64,000 nucleotides of DNA from Bacteroides oleiciplenus YIT 12058 (GCF_000315485.1 NZ_JH992942.1:722028-786027); one strand, 5' to 3'; positions 26,639-36,911 are shown, counted from the stretch's first letter. Notes: generated by a model from the letters alone, not told the origin. Program-made: numbers and translations.

Positions 26639-28138
26639 ATGATGAAAATAAATTCTTTTAAGAAATTGCTGTCCATTATCGCACTTTGTATACTACCCAT
26701 GTTTGCATGTAGTAATTCGGATAACAATCAAGGAGGTGGGGGCAATAATAATGACGAACCGACTTCTGAAGTGGAGATAAATATCAATACTGCTTTGACA
26801 GGTGATTTGATTCCTGAGGATTTTAGTGGATTAAGTGTTGAAACAGGTAGTATTAGAATAAATAATGCACATTATAATGGCTATTTTTTTAGTGGGGAAA
26901 ATGCACAAACTCTGCAAATTTTTAAAAATTTGGGATTGAAGCATTTAAGAGTAGGAGGCGGTTCGGTAGATATGAATCAGACAGAGCCCACTTATAAAGA
27001 TATTGATGAACTGTTTTCCTTTGCAAAGAAGAGTGGTGTGAAGATAGTCTACTCTTTTCGTCTGCTAAATGGGGATATGGAACATAATGTAGAACTTGCG
27101 AAATATATCTGGGGAAAATACAAAGAATACATTGATTGTTTTTCTGTGGGAAATGAGCCTGATTGGAATTCCTATCATAAAGAGGATCCGGAAATCACAG
27201 ATTATCCTACTTATCGTGATAAATGGAAAAAATTTGCAGAAGCAATAGCAGAAGCAATACCTGGAGCTAAATTTACGGGTCCGAATACTGGTTCTAACTA
27301 TCCGGTTACAGGTGCAAAGGATACTGACTACAATGGTTCGTCCTGGACTGTAAATTTTGCTAAAGATTTAAAGAATACTGGGCTTATTTCAAAATTGTCG
27401 CAGCATAATTATGTAGGTCAGGATGTGGCAGCATTAGGATTAACTCCCAAGCAAATGATAGATAAAATGCTTTCTTCATCGTGGGTTGATAATGAATATC
27501 CTACTTTGTATAATGCGACACTGAAACCGGTCCTTGATGAAGGTTTCCCTTATCGTTTGGCAGAATCTAATAGCTTTAGTAGTGGATGTGACGGTGGAAG
27601 CAATTGTTTTGCGACAGCACTATTTGCATTGGATTATATGCATTGGTGGTCTGAGCATAAATGTATAGGTGTAAACTTCCATAATAAACAATGGGTGTTG
27701 AATGCACCTATTACAATGAATGAGGTGACGGGAGATTTATTGGTAAACCCAGTAGGATATGGCATTGCAGCTTTCAATTTAAGTGGAAATGGACGGATTC
27801 AGCCAATAACTGTGGATAAGAATGAAGCTTTGAATGTAACAGCTTACGCAGTAAGGAATGGTAAGAATATTTATGTCACATTGATTAATAAAGAGTATGG
27901 AACTAATGCTGAAAAAGCAAAAGTTACAATTAATCTGGATGCAACAGTACAAAAAGTTGAAACTTTAACGTTGACTTCACCTGAAAGTAATCCGGCATCA
28001 AGGAAAGTCACTTTGGGCGGTGTTGCAATTAGCAATTCTGAAGATTGGAATGGAAAATGGGAATCACATAGTGCTGATAATATGACATTTGAAGTTAATG
28101 CAACTTCTGCACTAATTGTAAAAGTATCAATGAAGTAA
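26639..28138 (+). CDS. GH79-like glycoside hydrolase lipoprotein
   Basis: The 499-residue protein has a lipoprotein signal (LCILPMFAC) and a Gly/Asn-rich linker (QGGGGNNNDEP). A TIM-barrel-like catalytic domain follows with FSVGNEPDW (acid/base candidate Glu173) and RLAESNSFSSGC (nucleophile candidate Glu309). A C-terminal beta domain runs from roughly residue 350. This order resembles clan GH-A, and the NEP plus E-S-N-S pattern is closest to family GH79 (beta-glucuronidases and relatives). GH79 enzymes release uronic acids from glycans. The family call is by motif memory only; GH30 or an unassigned clan-A family is possible. It likely acts at the cell surface or in the periplasm on the PUL substrate. 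Confidence 0.65.
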   Translation: MMKINSFKKLLSIIALCILPMFACSNSDNNQGGGGNNNDEPTSEVEININTALTGDLIPEDFSGLSVETGSIRINNAHYNGYFFSGENAQTLQIFKNLGLKHLRVGGGSVDMNQTEPTYKDIDELFSFAKKSGVKIVYSFRLLNGDMEHNVELAKYIWGKYKEYIDCFSVGNEPDWNSYHKEDPEITDYPTYRDKWKKFAEAIAEAIPGAKFTGPNTGSNYPVTGAKDTDYNGSSWTVNFAKDLKNTGLISKLSQHNYVGQDVAALGLTPKQMIDKMLSSSWVDNEYPTLYNATLKPVLDEGFPYRLAESNSFSSGCDGGSNCFATALFALDYMHWWSEHKCIGVNFHNKQWVLNAPITMNEVTGDLLVNPVGYGIAAFNLSGNGRIQPITVDKNEALNVTAYAVRNGKNIYVTLINKEYGTNAEKAKVTINLDATVQKVETLTLTSPESNPASRKVTLGGVAISNSEDWNGKWESHSADNMTFEVNATSALIVKVSMK

Positions 28139-28160
28139 TCTTTAAATTACCAATAATTAT

Positions 28161-30560
28161 ATGAGAATAAATTTTAGAAAATCATATATAGGCAAAGGGC
28201 TATTACATCAATTATGTAACTGTATATATGGTTTATTCGTTATCTCTTTGTATCTGTTTTCGGTAAATAGTTATGCTGATAATATCCCTACAAAGAAGTC
28301 GTATACGATTTCATTGAATCAAGATTGGTTGTTTGGTGGTGAATTTCAAACAGAATATTTCGACTCCAATTTTAATGACTCCAATTTTGAGAAAATTACT
28401 ATACCGCATTGCGTTAGCAAATTGTCTTGGCAAAACTGGGATGTGGATTCTTGGCAGAAAGTATATGGATATCGCAAGCATTTTTCATTACCACAAATTG
28501 AAAATGATTCACGAGTAATTCTTCATTTTGATGGAGTTATGGTTGGGGCGACCCCTTGTATTAATGGTCATAAGTTGAAAACCCATCTAGGCGGATATCT
28601 TCCCTTTGAGTATGACATTACTTCTTTGGTGAAGGAGGAGAATATTTTAACAGTTGCGGTTGACTCAAGATGGAGTAATGTTCCACCTCAAGGTGCATCA
28701 ATGGGGCCCAAACGTATCGATTATTTGGAACCGGGAGGCATTCATCGTTCGGTATATCTAAAGATAGTTCCTCAAACTTATATTAAAAATATTTTCTGTA
28801 AAACAGAAGAGGTTTTAAAGCCCTCACGAAAAATGAATGTATTATGTACGCTTGATGCAGTAAAGTCTGTAAAGAATCAGTTGACATTAAAAGTAAGATT
28901 AGAAGATAAGGGGTGTGTTATTTCGGAAGGGATAAAAGAAGTTGATGTAAAGAAGGGAAATGTAGAAACATCTGTTACTCTCTCTGATCTCAGTAATATA
29001 ATACTGTGGGATATTGATAATCCTAAATTGTATGATGTATTTGTTACTTTGCATGACAATGGAAAAGCGGTGCATAGTAGTAAAACAAGAATTGGATTTC
29101 GTTCTGCTGAATTCAAATTAGATGGGTTTTATTTAAATGGGAAAAGGCTTCAACTTTTTGGTTTGAACAGACATGAGTTATATCCTTATGTAGGATATGC
29201 CATGCCCGATAGAGTTATGCGTAGAGATGCGGAGATACTTAAAAATGATTATAATTGTAACATAGTTCGCTGTTCTCACTATCCGCAAACAGAAGCATTT
29301 TTAGATGCTTGTGACGAACTCGGATTGTTGGTTTGGGATGAAGTTCCCGGTTGGGGATATATTGGAGATAAAGAATGGAAAAAATTGCTTGTACGCGATG
29401 TGGAAGGCATGATTATCAGAGATAGAAACCATCCATCAGTCATTATTTGGGGAACACGTGTCAACGAATCTAAGAGTGATATTGAATTGTATAAAGAGAC
29501 ACGTGCTCTTGCTGGTAAATTAGACGATACTCGTCCTACTTCCGGTTCAATGACCTCTGGTACACGAAAGACATGGGAAAAAGACTGGAGTCAGGACGTG
29601 TTTGCTTATGATGATTATCATGCAGATCCTGATGGCAGTGTGGGTATTCATGAGCCTACACCAGGTTATCCGTATATGTTAGCTGAAGCAGTAGGGCAGT
29701 TCAATTATGCGGCACTTAAAGATTTTAATTGCTATTATAGTCGGCAGGTCGATTTGGAAACATTGGAATCGCAAGCGCTTAGGCATGCTGAGGCGCACAG
29801 TAAGTCAGCAGCCACAAAACGTAATAGTGGTGTTGTAGCATGGTGCGCTTTTGATTATGGAAGTTTGATTAATGCATTCAAAACGGTTAAAACGCCTGGT
29901 ATTGCTGATGTGTTCCGTATTCCTAAATTGGGTGCTTCTTTCTATCTGTCGCAATGCGACCCGAAAAAGAAGGTTACTTTGGAACCTAACTTCTATTGGA
30001 GCTTTTCTGAAAAGTCACCGAATGGACCTGGTAAGAAAGCTGCCATTTTCTCTAATTGTGAACAATTAAGATTATATATTGATGGTGGGCTTTATGCAAC
30101 TCTGAATCCGGATAATTCAAAACTGCCTAATGTTAAGTATCCTCCCTTTTATGTTGATCTTGAGTTCGATGGGGATGTTAAGCCCGTAGAATTGCGTTTG
30201 GAAGGCTATATTAAAGGAATGAAAGTAATAGAGAAACATTATTCTTCGGATGTCAAATGGAATGATTTCTTGTTGCAGGCAGATAGCGATGAAATAGTTG
30301 GTGATGGTATTGATGCAACCAGAGTGGTATTTGGTGTTACCGATAAATATGGTTCGCTTAGGCCGTATGGAGATGGATTGGTGGAGTTTTGCATTGATGG
30401 ACCTGGGGAGATAATAGGTGATAATCCCTTCGATTTGTCTGAAAATGGTGGATGTGGTGCTGTCTGGATTAGGTCTAAGCAAAATTCATCCGGTATTATA
30501 ACTTTGCGGGCAAAGAGTTTATGCCATGGTGTTAAGGCAGTAAAGATTAATGTGAAGTAA
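28161..30560 (+). CDS. family GH2 glycoside hydrolase
   Basis: The 799-residue protein has a signal segment (YGLFVISLYLFSVNSYA). The GH2 order follows: a sugar-binding jelly roll (SLNQDWLFGGEFQ, VGATPCINGHKL, GGYLPFEYDITSL), an immunoglobulin-like domain, and a TIM barrel with GLNRHELYPYVG. The acid/base is Glu436 in WGTRVNES and the nucleophile candidate is Glu509 in LAEAVGQ. C-terminal beta-sandwich domains complete it. GH2 covers beta-galactosidase, beta-mannosidase and beta-glucuronidase, and the sequence does not settle which. The mannose genes nearby make a beta-mannosidase plausible. Probably periplasmic. Confidence 0.88.
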   Translation: MRINFRKSYIGKGLLHQLCNCIYGLFVISLYLFSVNSYADNIPTKKSYTISLNQDWLFGGEFQTEYFDSNFNDSNFEKITIPHCVSKLSWQNWDVDSWQKVYGYRKHFSLPQIENDSRVILHFDGVMVGATPCINGHKLKTHLGGYLPFEYDITSLVKEENILTVAVDSRWSNVPPQGASMGPKRIDYLEPGGIHRSVYLKIVPQTYIKNIFCKTEEVLKPSRKMNVLCTLDAVKSVKNQLTLKVRLEDKGCVISEGIKEVDVKKGNVETSVTLSDLSNIILWDIDNPKLYDVFVTLHDNGKAVHSSKTRIGFRSAEFKLDGFYLNGKRLQLFGLNRHELYPYVGYAMPDRVMRRDAEILKNDYNCNIVRCSHYPQTEAFLDACDELGLLVWDEVPGWGYIGDKEWKKLLVRDVEGMIIRDRNHPSVIIWGTRVNESKSDIELYKETRALAGKLDDTRPTSGSMTSGTRKTWEKDWSQDVFAYDDYHADPDGSVGIHEPTPGYPYMLAEAVGQFNYAALKDFNCYYSRQVDLETLESQALRHAEAHSKSAATKRNSGVVAWCAFDYGSLINAFKTVKTPGIADVFRIPKLGASFYLSQCDPKKKVTLEPNFYWSFSEKSPNGPGKKAAIFSNCEQLRLYIDGGLYATLNPDNSKLPNVKYPPFYVDLEFDGDVKPVELRLEGYIKGMKVIEKHYSSDVKWNDFLLQADSDEIVGDGIDATRVVFGVTDKYGSLRPYGDGLVEFCIDGPGEIIGDNPFDLSENGGCGAVWIRSKQNSSGIITLRAKSLCHGVKAVKINVK

Positions 30561-30589
30561 ATAAGTTGATTTAAATGAAATGATAAATT

Positions 30590-32677
30590 ATGAAAGTAAG
30601 AGTTAGATATTTATTCTTTTTGATGATTGGTATCTTATTGGGGGCTGAAGTATCTGCAAAGCCAATATTGAAAAGTGATTCTGTTAATCCAAGCTCCATA
30701 AAAAAAATACATTTGATATTTAAAACGCATCTTGATGTTGGTTTCACGAATTTTGGTGATTCTGTGATTAAAACTTATATGGATGATTTTATTCCCAGAA
30801 CTTTGTCTTTGACAGAATCACTTCGACAAGGTGGAACAAGTGAGCGTTATTTATGGACTACCGGTTCATGGTTAATATATGAGTTTTTGAAACAATCGGA
30901 TCCTGTTATGGTAAAGAGAATGGAAAAGGCTATAAAAAATGGAGATATAACTTGGCATGCTTTACCTTTTTCTACACATACAGAATTAGCTGATCCTTCA
31001 TTGTATGAACTTGGAATTCAAATATCCAAACAGCTGGATAAACGTTTTGGTAAGAATACGATTTCTGCAAAAATGACTGACGTCCCTGGGCATACACGTT
31101 CTGTCGTTCCTATTTTAGCAAGAAACGGAATTAAATTTTTGCATATTGGGGTAAATTCTGCTAGTACTGCTCCCGATGTTCCTCCTTTATTCAGATGGCA
31201 AGCTCCTGATGGAACAAGTGTTATTGTGATGTACCAACAGGGATATGGTAACCAAATTGTTCTGCCAGGAACAGATGTTATGGTAGATATTCGTTTTACA
31301 AATGATAATCATGGACCCCATTCTCTTGCACAAATTAAATCTATTTATAAGGAGTTGCACGAAAAATATCCAAATGCTGAAATTGTAACATCTACATTGA
31401 ATGACGTTGCGTATGAAACGTTGAAAATAGAAAGTACTCTTCCTGTCATAACGAAAGAATTGGGTGATACTTGGATTCACGGTGTAGGTAGTGATCCGGC
31501 ATTAGTGTCTGATTTTCGTGCTCTTTCCCGTTTGAGACTGAAATGGATAAATGAAGGGAAATTTGCATTTGGTGACGAACAGGATCTCTCTTTTGGATTG
31601 CCTTTGTTAATGGTGGCTGAACATACTTGGGGAAGAGATGTAAAGGTCTATCTGAAAGATTGGAATATATATCTTCCTGCTGATTTTAAAGCTGCACGTT
31701 TAAAGTCTAATTTTAAACAAATGGAGCAATCATGGAATGAAAAGAGAAGGTATATTAGCCGTGCTATTGATAATCTACCTTTAAAAGAGAAAAAGGAGGC
31801 TTGGGATATTTTGAAATCATTGAAACCTTCTTTGTCCTCTGTCTCCGGGTATTCAGAGTTGAAGGATTTCAGTAAGATAGTTAAAACGAAATATTATGAA
31901 ATTAAGATAAACCCTTCCAATGGTTCAATTATTTATTTGAAAGATAAGAAAAGCGGTCAAAATTGGGCTAATGGGGAGCATCCGTTATTCCTGTATTCTT
32001 ATCAAACATTTTCAAATGCGGATTATGAAAGGTTCTTGAATCAATATCTTATTAAAAAAGTACAGTGGGCGTTAGAGGATTTTGGCAAACCCGGATTAGA
32101 AAAATTAAATGTGGTGTCGAAAGTATGGAATCCTACTCTGGTTTCAGCTCATTGTAAAGAAGATAAATTAGGAACATCTGTATTATTGAAGATGAGTGTT
32201 CTCGATGATAAACGGCAAATAGTGGGGGGGAGTCCGGCAGAAATCTATGTTGAATTAACTTTCCCGAATGACACTAAGGAAATACAGGCTACATTGAAAT
32301 GGTTTGGTAAACAGGCGTATAGATTACCTGAAGCTTCTTGGTTCTCATTCACTCCAATTGTGGGAAAAGGAGATTGGACTGTAGATAAAATGGGAGGCAT
32401 CGTTAATTTCCGAGATGTAGAAAGCCACGGAAACAGAAAAATGCATTCTTGTATCAATGGTGTACAATTGAAAACAATTGATAGTGCAACAATGTCAGTC
32501 GGTTCCTTGGATGCACCTTTGTCTATGTTTGGAAACAGTTCTTTATTGGATTTTAACAATAAATTGCCTAATGTTGAAGACGGTGTGCAGTTTTGTCTTC
32601 ATAACAATGTGTGGGGTACGAATTTTACAATGTGGTTTGATGAAGATATGCAATATCGCTTTGTTGTAAAATTGTAA
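30590..32677 (+). CDS. DUF5054 protein with GH38-like N-terminal domain
   Basis: The 695-residue protein has a signal peptide (FLMIGILLGAEVSA). Its N-terminal domain resembles the GH38 alpha-mannosidase barrel: IFKTHLDVGFTNFG (HxD-type metal site), WTTGSWLIYEFL, and KMTDVPGHTRSVVPILARNGI, with MVAEHTWGRDV later. A beta-rich C-terminal half follows (about 430-695). I recognise it as the DUF5054 type found in Bacteroides PULs. Activity is inferred, not proven: a metal-dependent retaining alpha-glycosidase, possibly an alpha-mannosidase. It is the last gene of the PUL operon, 29 bp after the GH2 gene. Confidence 0.7.
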   Translation: MKVRVRYLFFLMIGILLGAEVSAKPILKSDSVNPSSIKKIHLIFKTHLDVGFTNFGDSVIKTYMDDFIPRTLSLTESLRQGGTSERYLWTTGSWLIYEFLKQSDPVMVKRMEKAIKNGDITWHALPFSTHTELADPSLYELGIQISKQLDKRFGKNTISAKMTDVPGHTRSVVPILARNGIKFLHIGVNSASTAPDVPPLFRWQAPDGTSVIVMYQQGYGNQIVLPGTDVMVDIRFTNDNHGPHSLAQIKSIYKELHEKYPNAEIVTSTLNDVAYETLKIESTLPVITKELGDTWIHGVGSDPALVSDFRALSRLRLKWINEGKFAFGDEQDLSFGLPLLMVAEHTWGRDVKVYLKDWNIYLPADFKAARLKSNFKQMEQSWNEKRRYISRAIDNLPLKEKKEAWDILKSLKPSLSSVSGYSELKDFSKIVKTKYYEIKINPSNGSIIYLKDKKSGQNWANGEHPLFLYSYQTFSNADYERFLNQYLIKKVQWALEDFGKPGLEKLNVVSKVWNPTLVSAHCKEDKLGTSVLLKMSVLDDKRQIVGGSPAEIYVELTFPNDTKEIQATLKWFGKQAYRLPEASWFSFTPIVGKGDWTVDKMGGIVNFRDVESHGNRKMHSCINGVQLKTIDSATMSVGSLDAPLSMFGNSSLLDFNNKLPNVEDGVQFCLHNNVWGTNFTMWFDEDMQYRFVVKL

Positions 32678-32731
32678 ATGACAGTTCTCGATAGGTAAAA
32701 TATAAAGCGTTCATGTGGTTTCATTAAATGC

Positions 32732-32770
32732 AATAAAGGCGGAAAGTCATAAGAACTTTCCGCCTTTATT
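32732..32770. terminator. bidirectional terminator between the PUL operon and gdhA
   Basis: Perfect 16-bp stem (32732-32747 with 32755-32770), 7-nt loop, core GGCGGAAAGT. Flanked by A/T tracts, it fits both converging transcripts. Confidence 0.8.
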
Positions 32771-32789
32771 CATATGTATTACTATGGTT

Positions 32790-34127
32790 TTACACGATAC
32801 CTTGTGCCATCATAGCCTTTGCTACCTTCATGAATCCGGCAACGTTAGCACCCTTCACGTAGTTCACATAACCGTCAGCTTCTGTACCATACTGTACGCA
32901 AGCTTCGTGAATATTTTTCATGATGCTCTTCAGTTTCTCGTCTACCTCTTCTGCACTCCAGCTCAATTTGATAGAGTTCTGAGTCATTTCCAGACCAGAT
33001 ACTGATACACCACCTGCATTGGCAGCCTTGCCCGGAGCATACAGAATTTTGGCATCCTGGAATACTTTGATAGCTTCCGGAGTAGAAGGCATGTTAGCAC
33101 CTTCGGATACTGCCATTACACCGTTGGCAACTAATTGACGGGCGTGGTCACCGTTCAGTTCGTTCTGAGTTGCAGAAGGCAGAGCGATGTCAGCTTTTTC
33201 ACCCCAAGGCTTAGCTCCTTCTACATATTTCACACCCGGATATTGCTCTGCATACTCGCGGATACGTCCACGGTAGAGGTTCTTCAATTCCATGATGTAA
33301 TCCAGTTTCTCGCGGTCGATACCTGCCGGGTCGTAAACGTAACCGTCAGAGTCAGACATGGTGAGCACTTTACCACCCAGTTCTAATACTTTTTCAGCAG
33401 TATATTGAGCTACGTTACCAGAACCGGAGATCAAACAAGTCTTGCCTTTCAAGTCGGTGCCTTTGGATTTCAGCATTTCCATCAGGAAGTAGATGTTACC
33501 GTAACCGGTAGCTTCCGGACGAATCAGTGAACCGCCGAACTCACGGCCTTTACCAGTGAATGTACCGGTGAATTCACGAGTCAGTTTCTTGTACATACCG
33601 AACATGAAACCTACTTCACGGCCACCTACACCGATATCGCCAGCAGGTACGTCAGTCTCAGGACCAATATGACGCCACAATTCCAGCATGAATGCTTGTA
33701 CGAAACGCATTACTTCGGCATTGGATTTACCGCGCGGAGAGAAGTCGGAACCACCTTTACCACCACCCATAGGCAGAGTAGTCAGAGAGTTTTTGAAGGT
33801 TTGTTCGAACGCAAGGAACTTCAGGATTGAAAGGTTTACAGAAGCGTGGAAACGGATACCACCTTTGTACGGGCCGATAGCATTGTTGTGTTGAACGCGG
33901 TAACCCATGTTGGTCTGAATGTTACCCTTATCGTCCATCCAAGTCACGCGGAACTGGTAAACACGATCGGGGATGCAAAGACGTTCAATCAGATTGACTT
34001 TGTCAAACTCCGGGTGTTTGTTGTACTCTTCTTCAATTGTAGAAAGTACTTCTTCCACTGCCTGATGATACTCTGGTTCGTTGGGGAACCGTCTCTTCAA
34101 ATCTTCTAATACCTTAGCTGCATTCAT
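32790..34127 (-). CDS. gdhA: NADP-type glutamate dehydrogenase
   Basis: The 445-residue protein has the GDH substrate motif PMGGGKGGSDFSPRGKS with the active lysine. The sequence VPAGDIGVGGREVGFMFG and the Rossmann segment CLISGSGNVAQYTAEKVLEL follow. Length and motif texture match the bacterial hexameric NADP-linked GdhA rather than the long NAD enzymes. It assimilates ammonia by reductive amination of 2-oxoglutarate, the main ammonia entry in Bacteroides. A consensus promoter lies upstream and a strong terminator downstream, so it is monocistronic. Confidence 0.96.
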   Translation of the reverse strand: MNAAKVLEDLKRRFPNEPEYHQAVEEVLSTIEEEYNKHPEFDKVNLIERLCIPDRVYQFRVTWMDDKGNIQTNMGYRVQHNNAIGPYKGGIRFHASVNLSILKFLAFEQTFKNSLTTLPMGGGKGGSDFSPRGKSNAEVMRFVQAFMLELWRHIGPETDVPAGDIGVGGREVGFMFGMYKKLTREFTGTFTGKGREFGGSLIRPEATGYGNIYFLMEMLKSKGTDLKGKTCLISGSGNVAQYTAEKVLELGGKVLTMSDSDGYVYDPAGIDREKLDYIMELKNLYRGRIREYAEQYPGVKYVEGAKPWGEKADIALPSATQNELNGDHARQLVANGVMAVSEGANMPSTPEAIKVFQDAKILYAPGKAANAGGVSVSGLEMTQNSIKLSWSAEEVDEKLKSIMKNIHEACVQYGTEADGYVNYVKGANVAGFMKVAKAMMAQGIV

Positions 34128-34210
34128 AATTTATTTCTTTTATTGGTTGCTACTAAATATAATTGTCTTAACAAAGTATTTCTAAGTTTGTTTTTTCTCT
34201 GTTGCGGTTG

Positions 34211-34241
34211 CAAAAGTACACATAAAAATCAAACAAGCAAA
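34211..34241 (-). promoter_or_regulatory. consensus promoter of gdhA
   Basis: Minus-strand TTTG (34241-34238), 19-bp spacer, TACTTTTG (34218-34211). This is the best-formed Bacteroides promoter in the window, with an untranslated leader of about 75 nt. Confidence 0.7.
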
Positions 34242-34257
34242 CAATTTATAAATAAAA

Positions 34258-34295
34258 TGCGGCATAAAACAACAAAAATATTGTTTTATGCCGCA
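34258..34295 (-). terminator. terminator of the maeB operon
   Basis: Perfect 15-bp stem (34258-34272 with 34281-34295), 8-nt loop. On the minus strand it is followed by a TTTTATTTATAAA tract. It lies just upstream of the gdhA -33 box. Confidence 0.75.
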
Positions 34296-34317
34296 AAAAG
34301 GAATAAAAAGATATTAT

Positions 34318-34491
34318 TTATTCTCTCTTTAATGATTTTATTACCGGAATGAACACTAATGCTGCCGAAATGATAAGTGTTACTACTACTGGTCCGTCAA
34401 TTCGTTCGGCAGTTGTTAGAACTATGTAACAAAGTGCCGCCCAGAGCAGCACAATGCAAACACTTTGTGATTTCGATAATGGTCGTCTCAT
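34318..34491 (-). CDS. 57-residue membrane protein translationally coupled to maeB
   Basis: Minus-strand frame starting ATG at 34491, whose ATGA overlaps the maeB stop codon. The product starts [12 protein letters not shown] and has two hydrophobic helices (about residues 11-24 and 35-50: IVLLWAALCYIVL; VVTLIISAALVFI). The tail is basic (IKSLKRE). A terminator follows 23 bp later. The stop-start overlap, helix pattern and terminator placement all support a real gene. No family is recognised. Confidence 0.65.
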   Translation of the reverse strand: MRRPLSKSQSVCIVLLWAALCYIVLTTAERIDGPVVVTLIISAALVFIPVIKSLKRE

Positions 34492-36776
34492 TTACCTGCC
34501 TTCTTTTTTTCCACGATGGCGTCGATGACTGCTACTGCGGTGATGTTTACGATGTCGCGTACAGAGCTTTCAAAGTCGGTGAAGTGAATAGGTTTGTTCA
34601 ATCCCATTTGTATAGGACCGATTAGCTCCATATCCGTATTCATGGCTTGCAGTAGTTTGTATCCAGAGTTGGCGGAACTTAGGTTCGGGAAGACAAGTGT
34701 ATTCACATCTTTGCCTTTCAGACGGGTAAATGGATATTTGGCATCGCGCATTTCACGGTTCATGGCGAAGTTTACCTGCATCTCGCCATCAATGGCAAGT
34801 TCGGGATAGTTTTGCTGCATGTAGTCCACAGCTTCATGTACGCTTACCGGGCTTCCTTCTTTGTCTGCGCCAAAGTTGGAGTAACTCAGCATGGCCATCA
34901 CGGGTGTGTGGTTGAAGAAACGTACTGTGTTGGCAGCCAACTTGGCCACATCAATCAGGGTTTCGGCATTGGGATGGCGGTTAATTAGTGTGTCTGCCAG
35001 GAAGTATGTACCTTTTTTGGAGTTCAGGATATGCATAGTACCGAAGTGTTTATATTCCGGCTGTATCCCTATTACTTCTTTGGCAACCTTGATAGTATTG
35101 CTGTATTTGGTGTACAATCCGGTAATGAAAGCATCTGCTTCTCCAGTTTCTACCATCATCATACCGAAGTAGTTGCGCTCGAACATCTTGTCGTTGGCTT
35201 CCTCGTAGGTGGCACCTTCGCGGGCACGCTTTTCGGAAAGGATACGGGCATAACGTTCGCGGCGTGGAGCTTCGTCCGGGTGGCGCAGGTTTACGATTTC
35301 AATGCCTTCCAGGCTGAGGTCGAGCTCTTTTGCCAGTTTCTCGATGGCCTCATCATTACCTAATACGATAGGGTGGCAGATACCTTCGGATTTTGCTTCT
35401 ACGGCAGCTTTCAGCATATTGGGGTGAGAACCTTCGGCAAATACTACACGTTGCGGATTGCGGCGGGCGGTGTCGTAAAGCTGGCGGGTCAGTTTACTTT
35501 CGTAACCCATGAGTTCACGAAGTTGTACGCAGTAAGCATCCCAGTCTTCAATGTTTTTGCGGGCTACACCGCTTTCCATTGCAGCTTTAGCCACTGCCAT
35601 GGATACTTCGGTGATAAGGCGCGGGTCAACCGGTTTCGGGATGAAGTATTCCGGACCGAAAGTGAAGTTATTTACATGGTAGGCCTCGTTCACTACATCA
35701 GGCACAGGCTGTTTTGCTAGATTAGCGATGGCGTGTACGGCAGCAATTTTCATTTCCTCATTGATGGCTTTTGCCTGAGTATCGAGCGCGCCACGGAAGA
35801 TATACGGGAAACCAATCACATTATTAATCTGATTCGGATAATCTGAACGTCCGGTTGCCATCAATACGTCGGGGCGGGCTGACATAGCTTCTTCGTAAGA
35901 GATTTCTGGTGTTGGGTTGGCCAATGCAAAGACGATGGGCGACGGAGCCATGCTGCGTACCATATCTTGTGATAACACATTTCCTTTGGATAATCCCAGA
36001 AATACGTCGGCGCCTTTGATGGCTTCTTCCAAAGTATGGATATCAGTACGGTCGGTAGCGAAGTAACGCTTCTGTTCGTTGAGGTCGGTACGTGTCTTGC
36101 TAATAACGCCTTTGCTGTCCAGCATCACGATGTTTTCTAGGCGAGCACCCAGTGAAACATAAAGTTTCGTACAAGATACAGCCGAGGCACCGGCACCATT
36201 CACTACGATTTTCACTTCTTCAATCTTCTTGCCTGCCACTTGCAGAGCATTCACCAATCCGGCACTGGAAATGATAGCTGTTCCGTGCTGGTCATCATGC
36301 ATCACGGGGATGTCGAGTTCTTCTTTCAGGCGGCGCTCTATTTCGAAACATTCAGGAGCTTTGATATCTTCCAGGTTGATACCACCGAAAGTAGGAGCAA
36401 TGGCTTTGACTGCTTCGATAAACTTTTCAGGGTCTTTCTCGTTCACTTCGATGTCGAATACGTCGATGCCGGCGTAAATTTTGAAAAGCAATCCTTTACC
36501 TTCCATTACGGGCTTGCCGCTCAATGCGCCTATATCGCCCAGACCGAGCACTGCCGTACCGTTGGAGATTACAGCTACCAGATTACCCTTCGCTGTATAT
36601 TTGTATGCGTCCTGCGGGTTCTTTTCTATTTCAAGACATGGCTCCGCCACGCCGGGGGAGTATGCAAGCGAAAGATCGGTTTGGGTACTGTAGGGCTTGG
36701 TAGGCACTACTTCTATCTTACCTGGTTTGCCCTGTGAGTGATACAACAAGGCAGCTTCTTTGGTTATCTTAGCCAT
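34488..36776 (-). CDS. maeB: NADP-dependent malic enzyme with phosphotransacetylase-like domain
   Basis: The 762-residue fusion has an N-terminal malic enzyme domain (about residues 1-420) with [45 protein letters not shown] and [12 protein letters not shown]. The C-terminal phosphate acetyl/butyryltransferase-like domain (about 430-762) includes [16 protein letters not shown] and [13 protein letters not shown]. It decarboxylates malate to pyruvate with NADP. The C-terminal domain in MaeB proteins is regulatory and acetyl-CoA-sensitive rather than catalytic. It is followed by a coupled 57-residue membrane gene. A TACCTTTG box (36828-36821) lies 45 bp upstream. Confidence 0.95.
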   Translation of the reverse strand: MAKITKEAALLYHSQGKPGKIEVVPTKPYSTQTDLSLAYSPGVAEPCLEIEKNPQDAYKYTAKGNLVAVISNGTAVLGLGDIGALSGKPVMEGKGLLFKIYAGIDVFDIEVNEKDPEKFIEAVKAIAPTFGGINLEDIKAPECFEIERRLKEELDIPVMHDDQHGTAIISSAGLVNALQVAGKKIEEVKIVVNGAGASAVSCTKLYVSLGARLENIVMLDSKGVISKTRTDLNEQKRYFATDRTDIHTLEEAIKGADVFLGLSKGNVLSQDMVRSMAPSPIVFALANPTPEISYEEAMSARPDVLMATGRSDYPNQINNVIGFPYIFRGALDTQAKAINEEMKIAAVHAIANLAKQPVPDVVNEAYHVNNFTFGPEYFIPKPVDPRLITEVSMAVAKAAMESGVARKNIEDWDAYCVQLRELMGYESKLTRQLYDTARRNPQRVVFAEGSHPNMLKAAVEAKSEGICHPIVLGNDEAIEKLAKELDLSLEGIEIVNLRHPDEAPRRERYARILSEKRAREGATYEEANDKMFERNYFGMMMVETGEADAFITGLYTKYSNTIKVAKEVIGIQPEYKHFGTMHILNSKKGTYFLADTLINRHPNAETLIDVAKLAANTVRFFNHTPVMAMLSYSNFGADKEGSPVSVHEAVDYMQQNYPELAIDGEMQVNFAMNREMRDAKYPFTRLKGKDVNTLVFPNLSSANSGYKLLQAMNTDMELIGPIQMGLNKPIHFTDFESSVRDIVNITAVAVIDAIVEKKKAGK

Positions 36777-36820
36777 GGTAGTTGATTATGAGTTGTTAGT
36801 TAAAAGTTATAATTTGGCCG

Positions 36821-36828
36821 CAAAGGTA
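36821..36828 (-). promoter_or_regulatory. -7 box of maeB
   Basis: Minus-strand TACCTTTG, 44 bp upstream of the start codon. No clear -33 box. Confidence 0.45.
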
Positions 36829-36911
36829 GGAATAAATGTGATAAAATGTAAGTGTGTGTGCGATAAAAACTATTAAATTGTACTTATTTAGGGCTTGTGA
36901 TAAGGAGAAGG

